Shown: piece after piece, positions 15,451 to 22,674 of the stretch
Numbering within the stretch: position 1 is the first letter of the stretch
How the letters are laid out: every line of letters starts with the position of its first letter
Position numbers and translations under genes: made by a program
The notes under the pieces: model-generated
Seen by the model: only the letters and a program-made list of their open reading frames with translations
What the model was told of the DNA's origin: nothing
Databases searched by the model: none
Assembly: GCA_001603955.1 (NCBI GenBank)
Contig: LVAA01000070.1
Span: forward strand, 1 to 40,594
Length of the DNA stretch: 40,594 nucleotides
Reading direction: 5' to 3'
Source of the DNA: Syntrophobacterales bacterium Delta_02
GTDB taxonomy: Bacteria > Desulfobacterota > Syntrophorhabdia > Syntrophorhabdales > Syntrophorhabdaceae

Positions 15451-16350
15451 CTACAGGTCAAGCTCCTGGAACTCACTCTGGAAACGTTCCTTGAACTTCT
15501 TTATCACCCTGTTCTCGATCTGCCTCGCCCTCTCCCGTGAGATCTTGAACTGCTGCCCGATCTCCTGCAGGGTCAGCGGTTCCTCGGCCATGATCCGCTG
15601 TTCGAAGATGAAGACCTCCTTCGGATTCAGTCCTTTCTTGAATTCCTTCACCCTCTGCGCCAGTATCTCCCGTTTCTCCTTGCCCGAAACCACCTCTTCG
15701 ACATCGTCCCCACCCTTGATCATGTCCATGATGGTATCATCGCTCTCGTCGTGGATGGGCGAATCGAGAGAGACGTCGGTAAAGGCCAGCCTCTTCTGCA
15801 TCTCCTCTATCTCTTCCTCCTTCACATCGAGATTGCTCGCAAGAAGCGCCGGGGCAGGGAACATCCCGAGGGCCTCCAGCTTCTGCTTCTCCTTGTTTAG
15901 GCGGTAGAAAAGCTTTCTCTGGCTCTGCGTCGTTCCCACCTTGACGAGGCTCCAGGAATCCATGATGTACTTCAGTATGTACGCCCGTATCCAGAATGAC
16001 GCGTACGTGGAAAACTTGGTCCCTTTGTAGGGATTGTACTTCTTCACGGCGTGAAGGAGACCGACGTTCCCTTCCTGGATCAGATCAAGGACATTGAGGT
16101 AGGTGTTGTAATATTCCAGTGAGATCTTCACCACCAGCTTGAGGTTCGACATGACGAGTCTCTGGGCCGCATCCCGGTCCTTGTCCTCGTAGACCTTCCG
16201 TGCTACCTCGAACTCCTCTTCCCTCGAAAGGACGCTGTACCGCGAAACCTCGGAGAGATACTTTCTCAGGGGGTCGAAGGTGGTGGGAAGCGAACTGTCT
16301 TCAGCCCGCTGGTTCGCCGGCTGTTTTTCGAGGATCCTGTCGTCGTCCAT
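15451..16350 (-). CDS. rpoH: RNA polymerase sigma-32-type factor (RpoH)
   Basis: A 299-residue group-3 sigma factor of the heat-shock type. Region 1.2/2 (LRKYLSEVSRYSVLSREEE ~28-46; RLVMSNLKLVVKIS ~64-77; DLIQEGNVGLLHAVKKYNP ~88-106; KFSTYASFWIRAYILKYIM ~111-129) contains the core-binding and -10 recognition helices. The RpoH-specific stretch SWSLVKVGTTQSQRKLFYRL (~132-151) follows it. Region 4 (EPLTLQEIGQQFKISRERARQIE ~256-278) binds the -35 element. It is the last gene of a tight minus-strand run: its start lies 12 bp after the xdhC stop with GAGG in the gap, so it is probably cotranscribed with the molybdenum/selenium genes, an unusual setting. It may also have an internal promoter that I cannot identify. 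Confidence 0.92.
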   Translation of the reverse strand: MDDDRILEKQPANQRAEDSSLPTTFDPLRKYLSEVSRYSVLSREEEFEVARKVYEDKDRDAAQRLVMSNLKLVVKISLEYYNTYLNVLDLIQEGNVGLLHAVKKYNPYKGTKFSTYASFWIRAYILKYIMDSWSLVKVGTTQSQRKLFYRLNKEKQKLEALGMFPAPALLASNLDVKEEEIEEMQKRLAFTDVSLDSPIHDESDDTIMDMIKGGDDVEEVVSGKEKREILAQRVKEFKKGLNPKEVFIFEQRIMAEEPLTLQEIGQQFKISRERARQIENRVIKKFKERFQSEFQELDL

Positions 16351-16362
16351 TGTGACAAACCT

Positions 16363-17382
16363 CTATTCGGCCCGCACCTGTACCAATTGGCCCACGATGC
16401 TCACCGCAATTTCCTGCGGCGTTTCGGCATGGATGGAAAGGCCAATGGGGGCGTAGACCCGGGAGATGGCCTCGTCTGAATAGCCCGACTGGCGCATGAG
16501 GTCGAAGATCATCTGCACCTTTCTCCTGCTCCCGATCATGCCGACATACCGGGCGTTCCTGGAAAGGGCCGTCCGCAGGACATCGGCGTCGTGAGAATGG
16601 CCCCGGGTGACGATGACGACAAATTCATTTCCCGTGAAGGTGAGTGAGTCGAACGCCTCGATAAAGTCCCGCACGATGATCTGTCCGGCATCGGGAAATC
16701 GCTCACTGTTGGCATATTCCTGCCTGTCGTCGATGACGACCACGTTGAAGTCGACCATGTCAGCTATCCGTGCGATGAACTGCGACACGTGACCTGCCCC
16801 GAACACATATAACCTGGTGCGGTCGAAGAGGGGTTCGACGACGAGCCTGCCTTCACCGACGATGACCGGCCGTCTCTCCCCAAGAAAACGCAGGTAATCC
16901 GCGGCACTATGCTCGTCGATTGGATCTCCCGTGACTGTGAGCCCTTCTTCCACGAGGGTCTTCGTGAAAACCTCCGTGGCCAGGCCCGTCACGACAACGC
17001 CCTTCGCGCCTTTTTGCTCCAGTTCGGCAAGGCGGGCATAGAGCGGCCCGTGCGACGGTCTCACAGGCTCCAAGAGGACGTCAACATTCCCTCCGCAGAG
17101 CATGCCGTGCTCCGCGACGGTCTTGGAATCCATTCTCATGTGGAAGATGGAGGCCCCATCCTCGTTCATCTTCCCCGCCGCTTCTTCCTGCACATACCGT
17201 TCGAGCAATCCCCCGCCCACGGTCCCGAATGACCGTCCCGTTTCGTCTATGTACATCTTCGCCCCGACATCGCGCGGCGCCGATCCCGAGCGGCTGATAA
17301 CCGTGGCGAGAACCCCCCGGCTGCCCGATTCCAGGTGTTTCCTGATAATCTGGAATATGTTCATCTGCAATCCCTGCGACAT
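16363..17382 (-). CDS. XdhC/CoxF-family molybdenum-hydroxylase maturation factor
   Basis: A 339-residue protein. The N-terminal XdhC_CoxI domain (RGVLATVISRSGSAPRDVGA ~23-42; GTVGGGLLE ~53-61; a Cys in the HGMLCGGNVDVLLEP segment) is followed by a C-terminal Rossmann domain (LYVFGAGHVSQFIARIAD ~191-208). XdhC binds molybdenum cofactor and supports its sulfuration before insertion into xanthine dehydrogenase-type enzymes; no such hydroxylase is encoded in this window. The annotated ATG (17382) lacks a good ribosome-binding site. An in-frame ATG at 17364 (protein starting MNIFQII) has AGGGA upstream at good distance and may be the real start. The gene follows yqeB by 14 bp and precedes rpoH by 12 bp. 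Confidence 0.9.
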   Translation of the reverse strand: MSQGLQMNIFQIIRKHLESGSRGVLATVISRSGSAPRDVGAKMYIDETGRSFGTVGGGLLERYVQEEAAGKMNEDGASIFHMRMDSKTVAEHGMLCGGNVDVLLEPVRPSHGPLYARLAELEQKGAKGVVVTGLATEVFTKTLVEEGLTVTGDPIDEHSAADYLRFLGERRPVIVGEGRLVVEPLFDRTRLYVFGAGHVSQFIARIADMVDFNVVVIDDRQEYANSERFPDAGQIIVRDFIEAFDSLTFTGNEFVVIVTRGHSHDADVLRTALSRNARYVGMIGSRRKVQMIFDLMRQSGYSDEAISRVYAPIGLSIHAETPQEIAVSIVGQLVQVRAE

Positions 17383-17396
17383 CCCGGGACGTAACC

Positions 17397-18227
17397 TTAA
17401 GTCTGCCCGGGACCTCTGTTATACTCGTGGAGGATCGCCTCCAGCACCCCGCCTCCGATCCCCCGGGCCTTGTCGGAAATCGTGTAGCAGTACTCCTTCC
17501 TCGCCCGCGGGTCCACATCTCCCACTTTTTCGCGGACCTCGACATCCATCTCCCGGATGAGACCCCTGAGCACCCCGTCGAAGGGGGAATAGACCGGCTC
17601 ATTTCCGACATAGAGAACGAGGTCGCCCTTCTTCACCTCATCGCCCATCTGGTGAACGTGCTTCACCGGTCCCGCCACCGGGGAGCGAAGCACCCTTTCC
17701 TTTCCCACGCCTTTCATTTCGCCCGGTACACCCGTGTAGGGTTCGGCCATGCCATCATAGATCACCCGACCGAGATCATGCCCCCGGTTGCTCTCCACCA
17801 CGGCATGAACGTCCCGCGGAGCCGTAAAACCGGGGCCTACTCCTATAACAAAGGACGCCTCGTCCTTTTTCGTCCCGAGATTCCTCTTGGCCATAATGGC
17901 GTCAACAACGACATCCGGAGAAAGCGCCGTAACGCTTTTCCATCCCGGGTCCACGACGACGGCAATCCGGCCCGTTTCCCAAATGGCATCCGACCGGGAG
18001 GCATCATCCGCCAGCTCACCCGTGATGCCCTCGACCTCAACGACACCATCATGGATAGCCTCGCAGAAAGAAACAAACCGCCGGACACACAGGGGTCTTG
18101 CGATATCGAGCATGACAATACGCCGTATCCCCGCCCGGTGAAGCCTGTGGGCAATGCCCGACGCCATCTCCCCGGCCCCCTTTATGACCACGGACAGTTG
18201 AGCAACACTCTTTACCTCAGTCGGCAC
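17397..18227 (-). CDS. yqeB: YqeB (EF2563 family), selenium-dependent molybdenum hydroxylase maturation
   Basis: A 276-residue protein of the EF2563/YqeB family. This family marks genomes with selenium-dependent molybdenum hydroxylases, in which a labile non-selenocysteine selenium sits at the Mo centre. Its exact reaction is unknown. The N-terminal Rossmann-like motif VVIKGAGEMASGIAHRL (~13-29), ARPLCVRRFVSFCEAI with family-type cysteines (~44-59), GVGPGFTAPRDVHAVVE (~130-146) and a biotinyl-like C-terminal segment (LRSPVAGPVKHV... GDLVLYVG) are all visible. The start ATG 18227 is 28 bp after the MocA-like stop. Together with xdhC, the MocA-like gene and DUF1858 it forms a maturation cluster. 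The link to selenium agrees with selB in the same window. Confidence 0.88.
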   Translation of the reverse strand: MPTEVKSVAQLSVVIKGAGEMASGIAHRLHRAGIRRIVMLDIARPLCVRRFVSFCEAIHDGVVEVEGITGELADDASRSDAIWETGRIAVVVDPGWKSVTALSPDVVVDAIMAKRNLGTKKDEASFVIGVGPGFTAPRDVHAVVESNRGHDLGRVIYDGMAEPYTGVPGEMKGVGKERVLRSPVAGPVKHVHQMGDEVKKGDLVLYVGNEPVYSPFDGVLRGLIREMDVEVREKVGDVDPRARKEYCYTISDKARGIGGGVLEAILHEYNRGPGQT

Positions 18228-18255
18228 TTCTTTGAACCTCCTCTGGCTGGCAATC

Positions 18256-18891
18256 TCAGAACACGCCCTTTTCGACCCTGTATCCCCGTTTTCTCAGAAG
18301 CTCCAGGTCTTCCCCCGTATCGATATCGAAAAGGATACCTTCGTTGCCTTCTATAAATAGCACATCTGCGCTGTGCTTTTCTATAACTTCGCGGAGCCCC
18401 CTGTCCCCATCGAGGAGTCTCATCTCTTCCCTGTAAGGCCCCTGACTCATGAGCACCGGGTGGCCCTTCATTCCATCGCAGACGGGAACGATGATCCCCT
18501 TGCCCGAGTCGCGATACCTCTGCACCATCTCCGTCAGGAGTTCCTTCTCTACAAAAGGCTTGTCCCCAAGGTGAAAGAAGACCGCCGTTGCATCAGTTAT
18601 CCATGGCAGGGCCGCCCTCACAGAGCTTGACATCCCCTGCCGGTGCTCTTCATTCCGGATCACCCTGACATCCAATCCCTCGAGAGCCGATGTGACAGGC
18701 GCGACATCGCTTCCTGTAACAACGATGACCTCACCCAGGGCAGCCTCGACGAAAGGGGTCGTCGCCCTGCGGATGACGGGTTGGGAATCTATTCTCAGGG
18801 TCAGCTTGTTGAAGCCGAGCCTCCTCGATGACCCGGCGGCAAGGATTACGGAATAGATACCGGATAAGATAAGGGTCCCGTTAGCGGTCAC
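18256..18891 (-). CDS. MobA/MocA-like nucleotidyltransferase
   Basis: An NTP-transferase of the MobA-like type. It is expected to attach CMP or GMP to molybdopterin to give the dinucleotide cofactor used by xanthine dehydrogenase-family hydroxylases (MocA makes the CMP form). The nucleotide-binding motif is VILAAGSSRRLGFNKL (~14-29). GDKPFVEKELL and KGHPVLMS are family landmarks in the middle and C-terminal half. I place the start at the GTG at 18891, which gives 211 residues and puts the motif at the N-terminus as in relatives. A longer reading frame would only add the antisense-like overlap with the DUF1858 gene. The start then overlaps the DUF1858 stop by 11 bp, which fits translational coupling, with GGAG a short way upstream. 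Confidence 0.87.
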   Translation of the reverse strand: MTANGTLILSGIYSVILAAGSSRRLGFNKLTLRIDSQPVIRRATTPFVEAALGEVIVVTGSDVAPVTSALEGLDVRVIRNEEHRQGMSSSVRAALPWITDATAVFFHLGDKPFVEKELLTEMVQRYRDSGKGIIVPVCDGMKGHPVLMSQGPYREEMRLLDGDRGLREVIEKHSADVLFIEGNEGILFDIDTGEDLELLRKRGYRVEKGVF

Positions 18892-19093
18892 TCTTCCAAC
18901 CTTCTCCCATCGTCCTGCGCAAACCTTCGACGAGACTGTCGACATCAACGCCGTGGACCTGGGCGCCCTGCTCAATGGTCTCGAAGAGGGCAGCCTCGCA
19001 TCCGGCACATCCCAGCCCGAACTCCTCGAATACCCTGGCAGTCTGCGGACATTGCGCAAGGACTTCCCGAATGGCCGTCCTCTTGTCGATCAT
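18881..19093 (-). CDS. DUF1858 domain protein (ScdA N-terminal-like)
   Basis: A 70-residue protein that consists of one DUF1858 domain. It opens MIDKRTAIREVLAQCPQTA and has the paired cysteines CAGC in GLGCAGCEAALFETIEQGA (~27-45). The domain also occurs at the N-terminus of the iron-sulfur repair proteins ScdA/YtfE and in small redox or metal-binding proteins. A role in handling sulfur, selenium or iron for the neighbouring Mo-enzyme maturation genes is a fair inference but unproven. The start ATG has GGAGGG nine bases upstream. Its stop overlaps the MocA-like start. The gap of 47 bp to AMMECR1 contains no obvious terminator or promoter. Confidence 0.85.
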   Translation of the reverse strand: MIDKRTAIREVLAQCPQTARVFEEFGLGCAGCEAALFETIEQGAQVHGVDVDSLVEGLRRTMGEGWKSDR

Positions 19094-19140
19094 TCCTTAC
19101 CCTCCGGCCCTCATCGTGGTAAACGCGCTGGTTCAGCTGT

Positions 19141-19695
19141 TCAAAAGACATCTGCGGAAAATATGAAGATATCGGTATCCTTCGACTTCCATGCGTCTTT
19201 CGGAAGGCCCGCCTTATAGCAGGTGTACTCCAGGAACTCCATCCTGTCCCACTTCTGCTCCGTCGCCACCTGGGGGAGCAAAAGCCCCGAATGCACTCCC
19301 TTCTCTATGTAAAGGCCATGGACACCGACCACTATCTCGTCTATGTCCTTTATCTTCTTCATCGGTGTCAGGACCGAGATCTCGAAATCGATGTCCTTCC
19401 ACTCATCCTTCGTAACAGGCTCGAACCTGGGATCGTTGAAGGCCGCCTGAATTGCCATTTCCTTCACCGTCTCGTGAAGCGGAAGGTACCCCCTCACGTA
19501 TCCGATGCATCCCCGCAGGTTACCGGAGTTCTTGATCGTCACAAAGGCGCCGCACCTGTCCTCGAGCGGCCCCGTCAGATCAACGGGGGTCGCTTCCCTG
19601 CCAAAGAGAACGCCTTCAATGGAGTCTCTGACGATCGCCTTGAGTTTCTCTCTTTCTTCAGCAGAAAGTGTCATCCGTCCGTCCGCGGCGGTCAC
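19141..19695 (-). CDS. amrA: AMMECR1-domain protein (AmmeMemoRadiSam system protein A)
   Basis: A 184-residue AMMECR1-domain protein. The family signature is LRGCIGYVRGYLPLHETV (~59-76), followed by AAFNDPRFEPV and FEISVLTPM. In bacteria and archaea this domain is often encoded with a Memo protein and a radical-SAM protein (the AmmeMemoRadiSam set), whose biochemical function is unsettled; a modification reaction has been proposed. The start is a GTG that overlaps the Memo stop (GTGA), so the two are coupled. An internal ATG at codon 8 is an alternative. The third, radical-SAM member is not in the window. Confidence 0.9.
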   Translation of the reverse strand: MTAADGRMTLSAEEREKLKAIVRDSIEGVLFGREATPVDLTGPLEDRCGAFVTIKNSGNLRGCIGYVRGYLPLHETVKEMAIQAAFNDPRFEPVTKDEWKDIDFEISVLTPMKKIKDIDEIVVGVHGLYIEKGVHSGLLLPQVATEQKWDRMEFLEYTCYKAGLPKDAWKSKDTDIFIFSADVF

Positions 19696-20522
19696 CTCTC
19701 AAAGAACACCGCCGATACATATCCTACTACGCCGCTACGGTCCCCCGACACATCGCCCGAATTAGCATATTTCAGTACCCTGCTGTCCTCAGCCCCGAGT
19801 TTCCGGGCCGCCATCATGGCAGTGATCATTGGTCCCGCTCCACAGGCCTGTGCCTTCTCAGAGCGCGTATCCCTGATCATTGCCGGGATGTCGAAGTCCC
19901 TGAGATGCCCCACCGTGACGGCATCGATCTTCACGGCTGAAGCATACGGATAATAATGGGAGAGGTCCGTGCTCGCCACGATGAGATAGCGCATCGGGGA
20001 AACCGAGACCATCTCTTTGAGGGCATCGGACGCCTTCTCGTACAACTCCTCCGTCGCCGCCCCCATGAGCAGGGGGAGGAGCAGGAAATCCTTGAAGACA
20101 CACTGGAGGAAAGGCAACTGGACCTCCAGGGAGTGCTCCGCCTTGTGGACGTTCCTGTTGGCACTAAAAACATCCCTCGTTTCGAGGAGTTCCCCGGCCC
20201 CTTTCTCGTCGATCCCTATGTCCCCCAGCGGCGTCCTGAAGCTCCCCGTCTCCCACAGGGCCAGGCCTTCAAAATACGCCCTGTGGCTCGGGGCAATGAC
20301 GATGACGCTGTCGACCTCGAGACGGGAAACGGCCTTGTATGCAAAAGCCGCCACCTGTCCCGAATACACGTACCCCGCATGGGGAGAGACTATCGCGTGG
20401 ACGCGCCCGGGAATCGGCTCGACCTCGGCCCCCTTCAGATAGGTCTCTATATCCTTTCTCAGTAGCACCGGGTCATCGGGATAGAACATCCCGCTCACTG
20501 AAGGTAAGCGTACCGTTGTCAT
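19692..20522 (-). CDS. amrB: Memo-family protein (AmmeMemoRadiSam system protein B)
   Basis: A 276-residue Memo-like protein of the extradiol-dioxygenase fold. The metal-site residues conserved with human MEMO1 are seen: His in AIVSPHAGYVYSG (~44-56), His in VIAPSHRAYFEG (~75-86), the EHSLEVQLPFLQ motif (~117-128), and a C-terminal Cys in AQACGAGPMITAMMA (~224-238). Bacterial Memo proteins bind metal but their reaction is not established. It heads the seven-gene minus-strand run Memo - AMMECR1 - DUF1858 - MocA - YqeB - XdhC - RpoH. Its promoter is probably the extended -10 at 20543-20551. GGGAGG touches the ATG directly and is too close to serve as a normal ribosome-binding site. Confidence 0.9.
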   Translation of the reverse strand: MTTVRLPSVSGMFYPDDPVLLRKDIETYLKGAEVEPIPGRVHAIVSPHAGYVYSGQVAAFAYKAVSRLEVDSVIVIAPSHRAYFEGLALWETGSFRTPLGDIGIDEKGAGELLETRDVFSANRNVHKAEHSLEVQLPFLQCVFKDFLLLPLLMGAATEELYEKASDALKEMVSVSPMRYLIVASTDLSHYYPYASAVKIDAVTVGHLRDFDIPAMIRDTRSEKAQACGAGPMITAMMAARKLGAEDSRVLKYANSGDVSGDRSGVVGYVSAVFFER

Positions 20523-20542
20523 CCTCCCGTCCGTATCAGTTC

Positions 20543-20551
20543 ATTATATCA
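20543..20551 (-). promoter_or_regulatory. Extended -10 promoter of the Memo run
   Basis: On the minus strand the sequence reads TGATATAAT, a perfect extended -10 (TGnTATAAT). No -35 box is recognisable at 16-18 bp, as is common for extended -10 promoters. It lies 20 bp upstream of the Memo ATG and predicts a leader of about 13 nt. Confidence 0.55.
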
Positions 20552-20557
20552 TATGTC

Positions 20558-20580
20558 GCCGCCGGGAGCGCGGCTTTTTT
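20558..20580 (+). terminator. Short plus-strand terminator between divergent genes
   Basis: GCCGC (20558-20562) pairs with GCGGC (20570-20574) around a 7-nt loop and is followed by six T residues. No plus-strand gene ends here, so it may block antisense transcription or insulate the divergent promoters. The stem is only 5 bp. Confidence 0.4.
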
Positions 20581-20604
20581 GTCAATCCCGCGAAGGCTAT
20601 GTGC

Positions 20605-20610
20605 TATAAT
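20605..20610 (+). promoter_or_regulatory. -10 box of the protease/7TM/ATP-grasp operon
   Basis: A perfect TATAAT lies 7 nt before the proposed GTG start at 20618. TTGTCA at 20579-20584 is a possible -35 with a long 20-bp spacer. The arrangement predicts a leaderless transcript beginning at the start codon. Confidence 0.45.
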
Positions 20611-20617
20611 ACATCCT

Positions 20618-21148
20618 GTGATCGTCAAGGACATCTTCCGGCAAGTGAGTTCCCATGCCTCCTGTTTCCTTATCCCGGTTCTTCTGTTCCTCACCTTTGC
20701 CTTCCCGGACCATAGCCTTGGCGAGCCGGACAAACCCGTCATAGGAGCCGAAGAATACGTCAGGATATTGCCGTACGGGTTCACCCTCCCGGCGCGTATC
20801 GACACGGGAGCCGCAACAACATCACTCGACGCCAGGAACATATCCGTGGAGGACTCTACCGTGACCTTCACCCTCCCTCCCAAATGGGGAGGCGCCACCC
20901 TCACCGCCCCGATCGTCGACTGGAGGTACATCCACACCTCCAGGTCGCGCGAGAAGCGGCCCGTCATTGAACTGGAACTGCGCATCGCCGCAAAGAAACT
21001 GCGCGTTCGCGTCAATCTCAACGACCGCTCGCACATGAGGTATCCCATGCTCATCGGCAGAAACGTCATCACAGGCAATTTCCTCGTGGATACCTCGCAA
21101 TCCTTCTGGAATTCTCCGGAGGCAGAGGATACTGAGGCCGACAGATGA
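20618..21148 (+). CDS. Exported retropepsin-like protease of the RimB / 'ATP-dependent zinc protease' family
   Basis: About 176 residues from the GTG at 20618. A hydrophobic signal segment (~14-29) is followed by the family domain. Although often annotated as an ATP-dependent zinc protease, the sequence shows the aspartic-protease motif RIDTGAATTSLDA (DTGA) and no HExxH motif, so a retropepsin-like aspartic peptidase is the better description. The downstream part (VNLNDRSHMRYPMLIGRNVI... FLVD) is typical of the family. Its stop overlaps the next start (ATGA). It is the first of three coupled genes with the 7TM protein and the ATP-grasp ligase. Known pairings of this protease with RimK-like ligases suggest that it trims peptides or amino-acid tails that the ligase builds. 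The start is uncertain; another GTG lies at 20645. Confidence 0.82.
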   Translation: MIVKDIFRQVSSHASCFLIPVLLFLTFAFPDHSLGEPDKPVIGAEEYVRILPYGFTLPARIDTGAATTSLDARNISVEDSTVTFTLPPKWGGATLTAPIVDWRYIHTSRSREKRPVIELELRIAAKKLRVRVNLNDRSHMRYPMLIGRNVITGNFLVDTSQSFWNSPEAEDTEADR

Positions 21149-22674
21149 AACGACCGGCACTGGCCGCCGCACTGGTACTCATCGCCATATCCATTCTCAT
21201 CGTCGCCTACCGGATCGTTTCACTGGGTTATCCAGTCACCCCCGCCAGACCCGATTATGTATGGACCTTCCGTTTCGACGGAATGCTGCAGGGCGCCGGC
21301 AAAGACCCGTTGTTTCTCCTGTCGCTGCCATCACAGGAACACGGCCAGATCATCCTCGAGGAATCCATCGGATCAGGATCCATGAACTTCAACCTTCTCA
21401 AGGAGTACGATAATCGCATCGGCGTCTGGTCGGGCAGGCCGCAGAGGGAGGGCGAGCACATATCCTACAGGGCCACCATCCTCTTCCAGCACAAAGGGTT
21501 GGACGGAACAGTCATGCCGCTTCGGAGTTCGTATCCTTATGGAGTTGCAGACGAGCAGATAGCCCTGATCGAGCAGCTTACCGGGCAGTGGCGCGCCATG
21601 AGCCTCTCCACGCGCACACAGGTGGTCCTCGGATTTGCCAGGACCGGTACCGCGGGCTCCGGCAATGACCCCGGCCTCGTGAAGCTCGACAAGGCATTGG
21701 AAGGGTACGACGACATCACGAGGCTTCTCGTCCTCCTGGCCGCCGTAAGTGTTCCGGCGAGGACCGTCGAGGGCGTAGAGCTCGTCGAAGGGGTCGCGGG
21801 CTCCACACTCCCCTGGGTGGAGGCATGGACGGGACGGAACTGGGAGCACATAGATCCCGAGCGAATGGAGGTGGTATCCTCCGCGAAGAAGTTCCTGCCC
21901 TTGAGCGTCGGAGGAATGTCGGCCATCAGGATCTCCGCCGGCAGGCTGTCGATGAAGCGATTCGAGTTGACCCGGGACATTATGAGCCGATGGCGCATCT
22001 TCTTCGAGAGGGTCAGCCGGTCCGACAGGTTCCTCGACGTATGGTCTCTCTTCAGGATCCCGCCCGAGTTCCAGCAGACCTTCAGGATACTGCTCCTTGT
22101 ACCTCTGGGCGCCCTGCTCATCGCCTTGCTTCGCAACATCGTCGGGTTCCAGACCTTCGGCATATTCATGCCCGTACTGATGGCCCTTGCCTTCAGGAGC
22201 ACCGGGCTCGTCTACGGCCTTGGCATCTTCGCCGCGATAATCGCCATCGGGTACACGGCCCGACGATTCCTGAACAGGATGCGGTTGCTTCTCGTCCCCA
22301 GGATGTCCGTTCTCGTAAGCTTCGTGATATTCTGTTTCCTGATCCTGGCCCTCGTGGGCAACAAGCTCGGGCTCAGGCAGTTCATGGCCGTCGGCCTTCT
22401 CCCCTTCGTCATTCTCACCATGACAATAGAGCGTTTCTTTGTCATCGTCGAGGAGCACGGCGTGAAAACCGCGCTGCAGACGTCTGCCGGAAGCGCGGCG
22501 GTCGCGGTGATCACGTACCTTATCATTCAATGGGAGGTCCTCCAGATCACTTTCTTCGTCTACCCCGAACTCATTCTGTTCGTAATGGGACTGCAGATCC
22601 TCGTGGGCCGGTACACCGGGTACCGCCTGTCGGAGCTGGTCCGCTTCCGTTCCTTCCGGAGTTCCGGCCGATGA
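21145..22674 (+). CDS. Inactive-transglutaminase domain fused to seven membrane helices (UUP1 family)
   Basis: A 509-residue membrane protein. A signal-anchor helix (~4-27) is followed by a periplasmic domain (~35-300) of transglutaminase type. Its core reads SVPARTVEGVELVEG then LPWVEAWTGRNWEHIDPE, so the catalytic His of HAWVEV is Pro and no Cys lies in the nucleophile position. The domain is therefore catalytically dead and probably binds a peptide. About seven membrane helices fill residues ~310-500. Proteins of this architecture were described with ATP-grasp amidoligases and the DTGA peptidase as one conserved neighbourhood, and the same order is found here. Start and stop both overlap their neighbours by ATGA, so the three products should be made in fixed ratio. 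Confidence 0.85.
   Translation: MKRPALAAALVLIAISILIVAYRIVSLGYPVTPARPDYVWTFRFDGMLQGAGKDPLFLLSLPSQEHGQIILEESIGSGSMNFNLLKEYDNRIGVWSGRPQREGEHISYRATILFQHKGLDGTVMPLRSSYPYGVADEQIALIEQLTGQWRAMSLSTRTQVVLGFARTGTAGSGNDPGLVKLDKALEGYDDITRLLVLLAAVSVPARTVEGVELVEGVAGSTLPWVEAWTGRNWEHIDPERMEVVSSAKKFLPLSVGGMSAIRISAGRLSMKRFELTRDIMSRWRIFFERVSRSDRFLDVWSLFRIPPEFQQTFRILLLVPLGALLIALLRNIVGFQTFGIFMPVLMALAFRSTGLVYGLGIFAAIIAIGYTARRFLNRMRLLLVPRMSVLVSFVIFCFLILALVGNKLGLRQFMAVGLLPFVILTMTIERFFVIVEEHGVKTALQTSAGSAAVAVITYLIIQWEVLQITFFVYPELILFVMGLQILVGRYTGYRLSELVRFRSFRSSGR

Noticed and set aside
18892..19059. N-terminal extension of the MocA-like protein
   Set aside because: The added sequence overlaps the DUF1858 gene in another frame, is Arg/Ser-rich and lacks similarity; the nucleotide-binding motif should be N-terminal.
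20618..21148. Zinc metalloprotease
   Set aside because: The family name suggests it, but there is no HExxH motif, and the DTGA motif points to an aspartic peptidase.
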